From an uncultured Lactobacillus sp. (GTDB taxonomy: Bacteria; Bacillota; Bacilli; Lactobacillales; Lactobacillaceae): 44,360 nucleotides of DNA. The notes beneath the pieces were generated by a model that was not told the origin of the DNA, made no database searches, and worked only from the letters and a program-made list of their open reading frames with translations. Made by a program: the position numbers and the translations under genes. Below, piece after piece: positions 1 through 8,018 of the stretch. The stretch spans positions 1-44,360 of the forward strand of contig NZ_CANBCP010000012.1 in NCBI RefSeq assembly GCF_947367085.1, written 5' to 3'. Positions within the stretch are counted from its first letter, which is position 1, and each line of letters begins with the position of its first letter.

Positions 1-1350
1 GACCTTTATCGTGCCACCCACCAAAGCACTCCTTCTAAAAGATTAATGGCACCAATTACTCACTTTAGTGCAGAAATCCAGGATCCAAATAATATTTCTG
101 AAACTATATCTAATGCTATTGAAGCAACACAAGGTGCAAGAAAAGGGGCCGCTTTTATCAGCTTGCCTCAAGATATTGACGATAGCATTGTTACCGAAAA
201 GCCACTTCCAGTATATTCAAAACCTAAGATGGGGCCAGCAGATTTAAATGATCTCACTAAATTGGCTGATTTGATCAAATTAAGTAAATTACCGGTAATC
301 TTGGTAGGTCAAAGGGCTGGTGACGAAAAAACCACTCAAGCTTTACGAAAGTTACTTGAAAATTACTCGTTTCCTGTTGTTGAAACTTATCAAGCAGCTG
401 GTGTTATTTCTCGTGAGTTAGAAAAGCGATCATACTTTGGCCGGGTAGGATTATTCAGAAACCAAGTAGGTGATCGTTTGCTTGCCAATAGTGATTTAGT
501 AATCACTATTGGTTATGATCCAATTGAATACGAACCTCGTAACTGGAATAAAGAAGGTAAGCTGAGAATTGTCAACTTAGATACAGTACCTGCTCAAATA
601 GATAATAACTTTACACCAATTATGCAGCTTGTTGGAAATCTTGCTTCAAGTATTGATCAATTAAGCAATCGTTTAGAAGGATTTACTTATCCTGTAGTAT
701 CAAATGACCTACTTGCTAACTTTAAAGCGGAACTTGATAAGGATAAAACGCATGCAATGCCTGCAAATGGTAATTTGAATCATCCGTTAGCAATTGTTCG
801 AGCCATTCAAGAAAATGTGAATGATGACATGACAGTTTGCTTAGATGTGGGTTCACATTATATCTGGATGGCTAGACATTTTAGATCATATCAGCCACAT
901 CATTTATTAATTAGTAATGGAATGCAGACGCTTGGTGTTGGTCTTCCTTGGGCAATCACTGCCGCTTTACTTAAACCAGAAACGAAATCAGTAGCGGTTT
1001 GCGGTGATGGTGGATTTATGTTTTCAGCAGCTGAATTATCTACTGCTGTTGAGCATAATTTAAACATCGTAGTTGTTGTTTGGAATGATGGTGGTCATTA
1101 CGATATGGTACGTTTCCAAGAAGAAATGAAATATGATGATAATGCAGGAGTAAAATTCGGAGAGGTTGATTTAGTCAAATTCGCTGAAAGTTTCGGTGCT
1201 ACTGGCTTAAGAGTAGATAAACCTGAAAACTTGAACAGTGTTATGAAAAAAGCATTTAGTATTCAAGGTCCAGTTGTCGTAGACGTACCTGTAGACTACT
1301 CGCATAATCAACAACTCGCCGCTCATTTAATTGATTCACAATTAGGATAA
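1..1350 (+). CDS. alsS: Acetolactate synthase, catabolic type (5' end outside window)
   Basis: This enzyme is a ThDP-dependent synthase that condenses two pyruvates to alpha-acetolactate and CO2 in the cytoplasm. The open frame runs back to base 1 without a start, so the gene is cut by the window; 449 codons are visible of a family length near 550-560. The internal ATG at base 46 is not the start, because the preceding codons (DLYRATHQST) fit the family. The ThDP motif is visible from about base 1003 as GDGG, about 24 residues, then NDGG. The acetolactate decarboxylase gene follows after 10 nt, which argues for the fermentative acetoin role rather than branched-chain amino-acid synthesis. Confidence 0.93.
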   Translation, partial: DLYRATHQSTPSKRLMAPITHFSAEIQDPNNISETISNAIEATQGARKGAAFISLPQDIDDSIVTEKPLPVYSKPKMGPADLNDLTKLADLIKLSKLPVILVGQRAGDEKTTQALRKLLENYSFPVVETYQAAGVISRELEKRSYFGRVGLFRNQVGDRLLANSDLVITIGYDPIEYEPRNWNKEGKLRIVNLDTVPAQIDNNFTPIMQLVGNLASSIDQLSNRLEGFTYPVVSNDLLANFKAELDKDKTHAMPANGNLNHPLAIVRAIQENVNDDMTVCLDVGSHYIWMARHFRSYQPHHLLISNGMQTLGVGLPWAITAALLKPETKSVAVCGDGGFMFSAAELSTAVEHNLNIVVVVWNDGGHYDMVRFQEEMKYDDNAGVKFGEVDLVKFAESFGATGLRVDKPENLNSVMKKAFSIQGPVVVDVPVDYSHNQQLAAHLIDSQLG

Positions 1351-1360
1351 GGAGAAATCG

Positions 1361-2080
1361 ATGAATACTTTATATGAACACAGTACACTTGCTTCATTAA
1401 TGGCTGGTAATTTTGATGGTACGATTACGTTAAAGGACTTGCTCACTCACGGCTCATATGGGTTGGGAACTTTCAGTGGCTTAGATGGCGAAGTGATAAT
1501 TTTAGATAACGAAGTTTACCAAGCGACTTCAAGTGGTAAAGTTAATCATATTACTGATATGAATACTAAATTACCATTTGCCTCTGTTCACTTTCCAAAA
1601 GATTTAATTGAATTAAGTCCAGAAAATGCTGACTTTAATTATGTCAATCAAACTTTGGTCAAAGAGCAAAAACTACAAAATGTCTTCGCAGCAATTCAAC
1701 TAAAAGGAAGTTTTCCCTTTTTGCACACTAGAATTGCGCCTAAACAAGAAAAACCTTATCCTAGTTTACTTGAAGTAGCTCAAAATCAACCTGAATTTAC
1801 ATTTGAAGACCTTACTGGAACAATTATTGGTTACTATGCCCCGGCAATTTTTGGCAGCGTTACTGCTAGCGGGTGGCATTTGCATTTTATCAGCGATGAT
1901 CATCAAATTGCGGGTCATGTGTTAGATTTTAAGGCGGAAAATTTAAGTGGTAATCTAGAAATTTTTGATACCTTACAGCAGCATTTTCCAATCAATGATT
2001 CAGATTTTCGTGATTCAGAGGTTGATTTAGCTTCAGTTAAAGAAGGTATTGAAAAATCAGAGGGTTCTTCAAATAAATAA
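1361..2080 (+). CDS. budA: Alpha-acetolactate decarboxylase
   Basis: This protein converts alpha-acetolactate to acetoin and CO2, completing the pyruvate-to-acetoin overflow branch that consumes acid and pyruvate. It is 239 aa, the normal family length. The segment GWHLHFISDDHQIAGHV near residues 170-186 carries the histidines expected to bind the catalytic zinc. An AGGAGA ribosome binding site lies just before the ATG. It is almost certainly co-transcribed with the upstream synthase. The C-terminus ends in a short Ser/Glu/Lys-rich tail. The symbols budA and aldB are both used for this family. Confidence 0.95.
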   Translation: MNTLYEHSTLASLMAGNFDGTITLKDLLTHGSYGLGTFSGLDGEVIILDNEVYQATSSGKVNHITDMNTKLPFASVHFPKDLIELSPENADFNYVNQTLVKEQKLQNVFAAIQLKGSFPFLHTRIAPKQEKPYPSLLEVAQNQPEFTFEDLTGTIIGYYAPAIFGSVTASGWHLHFISDDHQIAGHVLDFKAENLSGNLEIFDTLQQHFPINDSDFRDSEVDLASVKEGIEKSEGSSNK

Positions 2081-2140
2081 GTTCAGATTTACACCATAAA
2101 TAGAATTTATCCTAGCATTCAAAAGACTAAATTCTTTAGT

Positions 2141-2155
2141 AGGTCGCAATGACCT
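2141..2155. other. Short inverted repeat after budA
   Basis: AGGTC and GACCT are separated by GCAAT and lie 60 nt after the budA stop. No T-run follows, so it is at best a weak terminator or RNA hairpin. Confidence 0.3.
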
Positions 2156-2175
2156 ATAATTCTTTGTGGAATAGA

Positions 2176-2260
2176 TGTAGTTTAAAAATAATAGCTATAA
2201 CTTTTAGCTATATCTGCATTAAGTAAATAAGTATTAGAAATAATGCTTTAAAAGACTACA
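2176..2260 (+). other. Structured AT-rich element, possible three-way-junction RNA or small mobile remnant
   Basis: The stretch between budA and the DUF3737 gene contains nested inverted repeats. An outer helix TGTAGT/ACTACA (2176-2181 with 2255-2260) is extended by TTTAAA/TTTAAA. It encloses ATAGCTA/TAGCTAT (2191-2197 with 2205-2211) and GCATTA/TAATGC (2216-2221 with 2241-2246). No ORF is present. It could be part of the 5' leader of the downstream gene or a degenerate miniature element; function is unknown. Confidence 0.35.
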
Positions 2261-2299
2261 CTAAAAGATGCGTAAACAGTAAGAATCTAGGAGTGTCAT

Positions 2300-3193
2300 A
2301 TGGAAAAAACAATTGAAGATAAATACTTTGAAGGTGAAAGAATTCTTTATGGACTTAAAGACGCTCGCTTAGCGAGAGTTACTTTTGGAAAGGGAGAATC
2401 ACCTTTAAAAGAAGCGGTAAATATTGAAATTAAAGACTCTATTTTTACATGGAAATACCCACTTTGGTATGATCAAAATGTTACCATCGATAACACAACT
2501 TTTGAAACCATGTCGCGTAGTGGAATTTGGTATACCAAAAATATTACTGTTACGAATTCTGCCTTGCAAGCTCCTAAGCTTTTTAGAAGAAGTAGTGATA
2601 TTACTTTAGATAATGTGCATTTTAGCGACGCTCAAGAAACAATGTGGACTTGCAAGGATATTAAGATCACTAATAGTCAAGTTAATGGTGATTATTTTGG
2701 AAAAGATAGTGAAAATATTTATTTAGATAATGTAAGTGTGATCGGTAATTACGTTTTTGACGGTGCGAAAAATATTGAAGTACATAATTCAACTTTTGTT
2801 TCAAAAGATGCCTTTTGGAATTGTGAGAATGTAACGATTTATGATTCAACAATTGATGGTGAGTATTTAGCTTGGAATACGAAGAATCTCACTTTGATCA
2901 ATTGTCGAATTGAAAGTGATCAAGGTTTAAATTATATAGATAACCTTGTTATCAAAAACTGCAGCTTTTTAAGAACTGATCTAGCCTTTGAATATGTTTC
3001 TAATATGGATGTCGAAATAAACAACAAATTAGATAGTGTTAAAAACCCAATTTCAGGAAAAATCAAGATCCCTCAAATAGGTACTCTAATTATGGATCCT
3101 AGAAAAATTGATCCAGCCAAAACTGAGATTATTTGTGACAAGATCGATCAAAAGTTAGATAGTTCTGATAATAATCAACTAGCTAAGGATTAA
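2300..3193 (+). CDS. DUF3737 family right-handed beta-helix protein
   Basis: This is a 297-aa cytoplasmic protein without signal peptide or membrane segment. From about residue 40 to 225 it is built of short repeats about 20 residues apart, with phrases such as ITVTNSAL, ITLDNVHF, IYLDNVSV, IEVHNSTF, LTLINCRI and LVIKNCSF. This is the pattern of stacked parallel beta-helix coils with Asn ladders. The architecture matches DUF3737, a family whose biochemical function is not established. AGGAGTG precedes the ATG. The aminotransferase gene starts 3 nt after its stop, so the two are likely co-translated. A carbohydrate or envelope role is only a guess from the fold. Confidence 0.8.
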   Translation: MEKTIEDKYFEGERILYGLKDARLARVTFGKGESPLKEAVNIEIKDSIFTWKYPLWYDQNVTIDNTTFETMSRSGIWYTKNITVTNSALQAPKLFRRSSDITLDNVHFSDAQETMWTCKDIKITNSQVNGDYFGKDSENIYLDNVSVIGNYVFDGAKNIEVHNSTFVSKDAFWNCENVTIYDSTIDGEYLAWNTKNLTLINCRIESDQGLNYIDNLVIKNCSFLRTDLAFEYVSNMDVEINNKLDSVKNPISGKIKIPQIGTLIMDPRKIDPAKTEIICDKIDQKLDSSDNNQLAKD

Positions 3194-3196
3194 AAA

Positions 3197-4369
3197 ATGG
3201 AAAAATTTGATTTTGAAACTGTGCCTGATCGCACAAAAACCGATTCAGTTAAATGGAATATTAAAAAAGATCAGTTGCCAATGTGGATTGCGGACATGGA
3301 TTTTAAGACTGCACCGGCAATTATTGATGCAATGAAAGAGAAGATTGAACTAGGTGCATTTGGCTATGAATGGCCCGGTGATGATTATTTCGATAGTGTC
3401 AGTTATTGGTTGAAATCTCAACACAACGTGCAAGCGGATAAAAAGTGGATGATTTTTACTACTGGAGTTGTGCCTGCAATCTCATCTATTGTTCGCCATG
3501 TTTCCAATATTGGCGATAATGTTTTAGTTCAAGAACCTGTTTATAATATTTTTTATAATTCAATTGAAAATAATGGGCGTCATGTCTTATCTAATGATCT
3601 TGAATTTGATGGGAGTAATTACCATATAAATTGGGATGATTTAGAAGAAAAGCTAGCTAATCCACTTACAACTTTAATGATTTTTTGTAATCCTCATAAT
3701 CCAATTGGGAAAGTTTGGTCAAAACAAGAAGTTGAAAAAATTGCAAATCTTTGTCACGAGTACAATGTAGTTTTACTTTCTGATGAAATTCATGGAGATT
3801 TAGTACGACAAGGATTTGACTATACTCCAAGTTTTAGTGTGACTGATGATGAAAATAAAAAGATTATTTCTCTCATATCCCCAAGTAAAACTTTTAACGT
3901 AGCAGCTTTGCATGCCGCAACTGCAATCATTCCTAATGAGACTTTACGTAATATTGTAAATCGCGACCTTAATAGTGACGAAGTAGCTGAGCCAAATTTA
4001 TTGGCAATTCCAGCTACGATTGCCGCCTATAAGCAGGGTGAATCTTGGCTTGCCGCTTTAAAACAACAATTACGTGAAAACTTTGAGTACGTAGCAGATT
4101 TTATTAAGCAGAATATTTCTGATATCAAAGTAGTAAGTGGGAATGCAACATATTTGATGTGGCTTGATGTTGAGGCATTTTGTGATAATTCAGATCAGTT
4201 GCAGAAGTTTTTGGTAGATAAAACTGGTCTCATCTTATCTAGCGGAAGCGTTTATCGTGGAAACGGCAATCAATTCTTACGGATGAATTTGGCATGCCCC
4301 TTAGACTTAGTTAAAGATGGTATGAAGCGCTTGCAAAAAGGTATTAAATTGTATCGAAAAACTATTTGA
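3197..4369 (+). CDS. MalY/PatB-type PLP aminotransferase (probable C-S beta-lyase)
   Basis: This is a 390-aa fold-type I PLP enzyme of the MalY/PatB subgroup, whose members cleave cystathionine or cysteine conjugates to pyruvate, ammonia and a thiol. Visible family features are the N-terminal RTKTDSVKWN and MWIADMDF, the substrate/PLP segment FCNPHNPIGKVW, and the LSDEIHGDL segment. The Schiff-base lysine is in SPSKTFN at about K231. It begins 3 nt after the DUF3737 stop and shares that transcript. The exact substrate (cystathionine, cysteine, or a regulatory role as for E. coli MalY) cannot be read from sequence. Confidence 0.88.
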   Translation: MEKFDFETVPDRTKTDSVKWNIKKDQLPMWIADMDFKTAPAIIDAMKEKIELGAFGYEWPGDDYFDSVSYWLKSQHNVQADKKWMIFTTGVVPAISSIVRHVSNIGDNVLVQEPVYNIFYNSIENNGRHVLSNDLEFDGSNYHINWDDLEEKLANPLTTLMIFCNPHNPIGKVWSKQEVEKIANLCHEYNVVLLSDEIHGDLVRQGFDYTPSFSVTDDENKKIISLISPSKTFNVAALHAATAIIPNETLRNIVNRDLNSDEVAEPNLLAIPATIAAYKQGESWLAALKQQLRENFEYVADFIKQNISDIKVVSGNATYLMWLDVEAFCDNSDQLQKFLVDKTGLILSSGSVYRGNGNQFLRMNLACPLDLVKDGMKRLQKGIKLYRKTI

Positions 4370-4370
4370 A

Positions 4371-4384
4371 AAAGTATATACTTT
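4371..4384. other. 14-bp perfect AT-rich palindrome before manA
   Basis: AAAGTATATACTTT starts immediately after the aminotransferase stop and ends about 17 nt before the manA start. It may be a weak hairpin or an operator; no other evidence. Confidence 0.25.
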
Positions 4385-4401
4385 ATTTGAGGTGATTTTT
4401 T

Positions 4402-5370
4402 ATGGAACCAATATTTTTAACTCCTTACTTTCGTCCAAAAATCTGGGGTGGACGTAAATTAAATACAGAATTAGGTTATAAAATTCCTGATGGAAAAGTC
4501 GGAGAAGCTTGGGTAATCTCTGGTTATAAAGATGATGCATCTACTGTAACTCAAGGACCATACAAGGGTATGACTTTGCGCGACCTTTACTTAAAGCATC
4601 CAGAATTGTTTGGTAATCCTAAAGCTAAAGAGTTTCCATTATTAGTTAAATTCTTAGACGCTAATGACAACTTATCAGTGCAGGTACACCCTGATGATGA
4701 CTATGCTCGAGTACATGAAAATGATTCTGGTAAAACCGAGAGCTGGTATGTTCTTCATGCAGAACCAGGTGCAAAATTAATTTATGGTCACAATGCCAAG
4801 TCTAAAGAAGAATTAGAAGATTGGATCAAAAATGGCAAGTGGGACAAGTTATTTAGATATGTTCCAGTTAAAGAAGGAGACTTCTTATACGTTCCAGCTG
4901 GTACGGTTCATGCTTTAACTAAGGGAATCATGGTTATTGAAACCCAACAATCTAGTGATGTTACTTATCGTTTATATGACTGGGATCGTGTTGATAAAAA
5001 GACTGGTAAGAAACGTGAACTTCACATCAAACAATCACTTGATACAATACAAGTTCCACACAAGGATCCGAAATTAAACATCACTCATGAAACTGTTGGC
5101 GATGCTAAGATTACTACATTAGCCCAGCCACCAGTTTCTCCTCATTTTTATTTGTGGCAAATCGATGTAAATGGTATATTTAATTGGACACTAGATGATC
5201 ATCCATATCTTTTAGTTTCTGTCATTAAAGGAAATGGAAAATTCAGTGCAGATGGAAAGGACTATAATATTAAGTTAGGAACTAACTTTATCATTCCGAA
5301 TGAAATAAAGAAATTCAGCTTTAGCGGAGATAATTTGAGATTAGTTATTTCTGCCCCAGGCAAAGAATAA
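4402..5370 (+). CDS. manA: Mannose-6-phosphate isomerase, class I
   Basis: This zinc enzyme interconverts mannose-6-phosphate and fructose-6-phosphate, linking mannose uptake to glycolysis. It is 322 aa, typical of the short Firmicute type. The expected metal-site segments are visible: LSVQVHPDD near residue 90 (Gln and His ligands), the Glu in SGKTESWYV, and the His in VPAGTVHAL. The phosphate-side segment QQSSDVTYRLYDWDR follows. TTTGAGGTG gives the ribosome binding site. The neighbouring genes are not obviously part of a mannose pathway, so it may be transcribed with the upstream aminotransferase unit or from its own promoter. Confidence 0.95.
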   Translation: MEPIFLTPYFRPKIWGGRKLNTELGYKIPDGKVGEAWVISGYKDDASTVTQGPYKGMTLRDLYLKHPELFGNPKAKEFPLLVKFLDANDNLSVQVHPDDDYARVHENDSGKTESWYVLHAEPGAKLIYGHNAKSKEELEDWIKNGKWDKLFRYVPVKEGDFLYVPAGTVHALTKGIMVIETQQSSDVTYRLYDWDRVDKKTGKKRELHIKQSLDTIQVPHKDPKLNITHETVGDAKITTLAQPPVSPHFYLWQIDVNGIFNWTLDDHPYLLVSVIKGNGKFSADGKDYNIKLGTNFIIPNEIKKFSFSGDNLRLVISAPGKE

Positions 5371-5396
5371 ATTTGAATATTTAGAAAGGAAGCCAA

Positions 5397-5792
5397 ATGA
5401 TTTATCTAGCTTGTGGTGTAATAATGCTTGCAATAGGAGTCATCTGGCTTTTTTCGCCTGCTAAGACTCCGAATCGAATGTATGGATATTTGTCATATTT
5501 AGCAACCGTCAATAAGGCTAGTTTTGCATATGCACAAAAGTGGGCAAGAAATTACCTGATTTTGTTTGGTAGTATTCAGACAATCCTTGGTCTAATTATT
5601 CATGCTCTGAACTGGGACAGGTACTTTATATTGTGGCTATTGACTTTTTATCTGTTCATTTTAGCGCCTATAATTTTAACTGAAAAGAAATTACAAGAGT
5701 TTCTCAAAAAACGTGGTGAGTTACCCCATGATTATGTGGAACCCGATCAGATTAAGCACCAAAAGGTAAAAGGATTTAGAGATAAAAAATGA
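5397..5792 (+). CDS. SdpI/YhfL-like small membrane protein
   Basis: This is a 131-aa integral membrane protein with about three hydrophobic segments (roughly residues 2-20, 49-68 and 74-95) and a basic cytoplasmic tail. The loop PAKTPNRMYGYLSY followed by FAYAQKWARNY resembles the SdpI-type signature (NR.GYR, then a W.A.r motif). SdpI of Bacillus gives immunity to the SdpC toxin and takes part in signalling, but many relatives are uncharacterised. Its stop overlaps the response-regulator start by 4 nt (ATGA), so the two are translationally coupled. This suggests an accessory or sensory partner of the two-component system. Family call moderate. Confidence 0.65.
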   Translation: MIYLACGVIMLAIGVIWLFSPAKTPNRMYGYLSYLATVNKASFAYAQKWARNYLILFGSIQTILGLIIHALNWDRYFILWLLTFYLFILAPIILTEKKLQEFLKKRGELPHDYVEPDQIKHQKVKGFRDKK

Positions 5793-6493
5793 ATATTTTA
5801 ATGGTTGAAGATGATAATTCCGTAGCAGAAATGATGAAGATGTTTTTTGCTAAGGAAGATTGGAATGTCGATATTGCAGAAGATGGCATCCAGGCAGTAG
5901 AAGAATTTAAGAAAAATAAAAACAAGTACGATATTATCACCTTGGATTTGAATTTACCCAAAAAAGATGGGATGCAAGTAGCTAAGGAAATTAGAGAAAT
6001 ATCTAAACAAATTCCGATTATCATGCTTACAGCAAGAGATTCAGAATCCGATCAAATTTTAGGTTTGGGTATTGGAGCTGACGAATACGTGACTAAACCA
6101 TTTAGTCCTTTGGCTCTCATTGCCCGAATTAAGGCACTTTATCGTCGTAGCAATATGGATGGTCAAAAAGCTAGCTCGAATAGGAATTATGATGTTATTA
6201 CCAATCACCTCAAGATCTCAAAAGATCGTCGAGAAGTTTTGTTTGATGATAATGTAGTCGAAGGATTGACCCCAAAAGAATTTGATTTATTACTTACAAT
6301 GGCTAAAAAGCCAAAACAAGTATTTTCACGTGATAAGTTACTCGAATTAGTATGGGGATATGAATATTTTGGAGAAGAAAGAACTGTTGATGCCCATATT
6401 AAAAAATTACGTCAAAAACTAGAAAAAGCTGGTCCACAAGTTATCCAAACTGTGTGGGGCGTAGGCTATAAGTTTGATGACTCTGAGGTGTAA
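5789..6493 (+). CDS. OmpR/PhoB-family response regulator
   Basis: This is a 234-aa two-domain regulator. The receiver domain (residues 1-120) has the acidic pair E7/D8, phospho-acceptor D53 in ITLDLNLPKKDG, and the conserved Lys in VTKPFSP. The C-terminal winged helix (about 130-230) ends with the typical ERTVDAHIKKLRQKLE and TVWGVGYKF. It overlaps the SdpI-like gene by 4 nt and is followed after 3 nt by the kinase gene, so the three form one operon. The target genes are not evident; the envelope genes next door are candidates only by proximity. Confidence 0.93.
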   Translation: MNILMVEDDNSVAEMMKMFFAKEDWNVDIAEDGIQAVEEFKKNKNKYDIITLDLNLPKKDGMQVAKEIREISKQIPIIMLTARDSESDQILGLGIGADEYVTKPFSPLALIARIKALYRRSNMDGQKASSNRNYDVITNHLKISKDRREVLFDDNVVEGLTPKEFDLLLTMAKKPKQVFSRDKLLELVWGYEYFGEERTVDAHIKKLRQKLEKAGPQVIQTVWGVGYKFDDSEV

Positions 6494-6496
6494 TTC

Positions 6497-7948
6497 TTGA
6501 AACTCTTTTATCAGCAAATGCTTGGCTTTTTGTTAATTATTTTTACAAGTGTAACCATTATTGGATATGCTTCAATTAACTTTGCCACTAATCAAGCTTA
6601 TGAACAAAGTTATAGTCGTTTGGAAGGTTACGCCCATTCGTTAGAACAACTTGCATTGTCAAAAAAGAATCCCGATGGAGAAATCGATCCCAAGTTTTTG
6701 GATAATTTACAAGTTGTGATGCAAGGTGAGGATACAACTTTACGCATCTTCTCAAAGAATAATCGCCTAGTTTATCCCCGTTCACCGATGAAGTGGAGTT
6801 TGCCAGAGAGTTATTTCAAACGCCTGAAAAAAGATGAGACAATTCAGATTCAAAACGATCATAAGTCAAGTCAGATGACATTTTCTAGTAAGGAACCATA
6901 CACTAGTGTATTAGTGCCTTGGAAAAATAAAGGGAAATTGATCGGTGTTATTTGGATTGGATCTAGAGCTCAAAATGTGGAGTCAGTAATTGTCAGAGAA
7001 AAGCACAATATCTTAAATGCTTTATTGATTACAGTTATTGTAGCTTTAATTCTGAGTTTTATTTTGTCTTATTTCATTTCTAAAAGGATTGCCCGTTTAT
7101 CTAAAGCAACTAAAAAGGTGGCAGCTGGTAACTTTAATGTTGAAATTCCCCATGGAGACAATGATGAAATCGATGATTTAGCTAGCGATTTTAATCAAAT
7201 GGTTGTTGCACTAAAAAAATCATCTGAAGAAATTGAGGCTCAAGAGCAGCGTCGTGATCAATTTATGGCTGATGCAGCTCATGAAATGCGTACGCCGCTT
7301 ACAACAATTAACGGAATCTTGGAAGGATTGCAGTATGATGCAATACCTGAAGAAGCAAAACCCAAGTCGATTGCCTTGATGCAGAGTGAGACTAAGCGCT
7401 TGATTCGATTGGTTAATGAAAACTTAGACTTTGAAAAGATCCGCAGCAACCAGATAATGCTTGTCAAGACTAAGTTTAATGCTGCTAAAGTATTAGAAAA
7501 TCTGAAGACTCAGATGGAGAAAAAGGCAGAAGATAAAAATGATACTTTAAAGGTGAACTGTCCACCCGATCTTGAAACATATGCGGATAAAGATCGCTTC
7601 ACTCAGATTATGGTTAATTTGGTTCAAAATGCACTTCAATTCACTGAAAATGGAACGATTACAATTAATGGTAGACGTTTAGAGCATGCTAGTGAATTTA
7701 AAATTCAAGACACTGGAATTGGGATGACAGACAAGCAAAGAAAATTTATTTTTGATCGTTTCTATAAGGCAGATCCTTCTCGTGCAAAGTTGGGGTCAGG
7801 AGAATCTGGCTTAGGCCTAGCAATTGTAATGTCTTTGATCAAACAACATGGTGGTCAAATTACAGTTGAATCGCATCCAGGTATGGGATCAACGTTTACG
7901 GTTGTTATTTACGACAAAGGTTTTGAAAAGTTTAACTCAGATAATTAA
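6497..7948 (+). CDS. Membrane sensor histidine kinase
   Basis: This is a 483-aa kinase starting with TTG 3 nt after the regulator stop. It has two transmembrane segments (about 7-28 and 174-195) around an extracytoplasmic sensor domain of about 145 residues. A HAMP linker (about 195-248) and a DHp domain follow, with the phospho-accepting His in ADAAHEMRTPL at about H262. The HATPase domain shows NLVQNALQF, DTGIGM and SGLGLAIV. It partners the adjacent OmpR-type regulator. The signal is unknown; the sensor domain is large enough for an external ligand. Confidence 0.93.
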   Translation: MKLFYQQMLGFLLIIFTSVTIIGYASINFATNQAYEQSYSRLEGYAHSLEQLALSKKNPDGEIDPKFLDNLQVVMQGEDTTLRIFSKNNRLVYPRSPMKWSLPESYFKRLKKDETIQIQNDHKSSQMTFSSKEPYTSVLVPWKNKGKLIGVIWIGSRAQNVESVIVREKHNILNALLITVIVALILSFILSYFISKRIARLSKATKKVAAGNFNVEIPHGDNDEIDDLASDFNQMVVALKKSSEEIEAQEQRRDQFMADAAHEMRTPLTTINGILEGLQYDAIPEEAKPKSIALMQSETKRLIRLVNENLDFEKIRSNQIMLVKTKFNAAKVLENLKTQMEKKAEDKNDTLKVNCPPDLETYADKDRFTQIMVNLVQNALQFTENGTITINGRRLEHASEFKIQDTGIGMTDKQRKFIFDRFYKADPSRAKLGSGESGLGLAIVMSLIKQHGGQITVESHPGMGSTFTVVIYDKGFEKFNSDN

Positions 7949-7952
7949 TTAA

Positions 7953-7998
7953 AAACCCACTAAGTAACTCATAATGAGTGAGTCAACTTAGTGGGTTT
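7953..7998. terminator. Bidirectional terminator between histidine kinase and LTA-synthase-like gene
   Basis: A 13-bp perfect stem (AAACCCACTAAGT with ACTTAGTGGGTTT) with a 20-nt loop and T-rich flanks on both sides sits between two convergent genes. Confidence 0.88.
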
Positions 7999-8018
7999 AA
8001 TTTTATCTAATTATAAGA

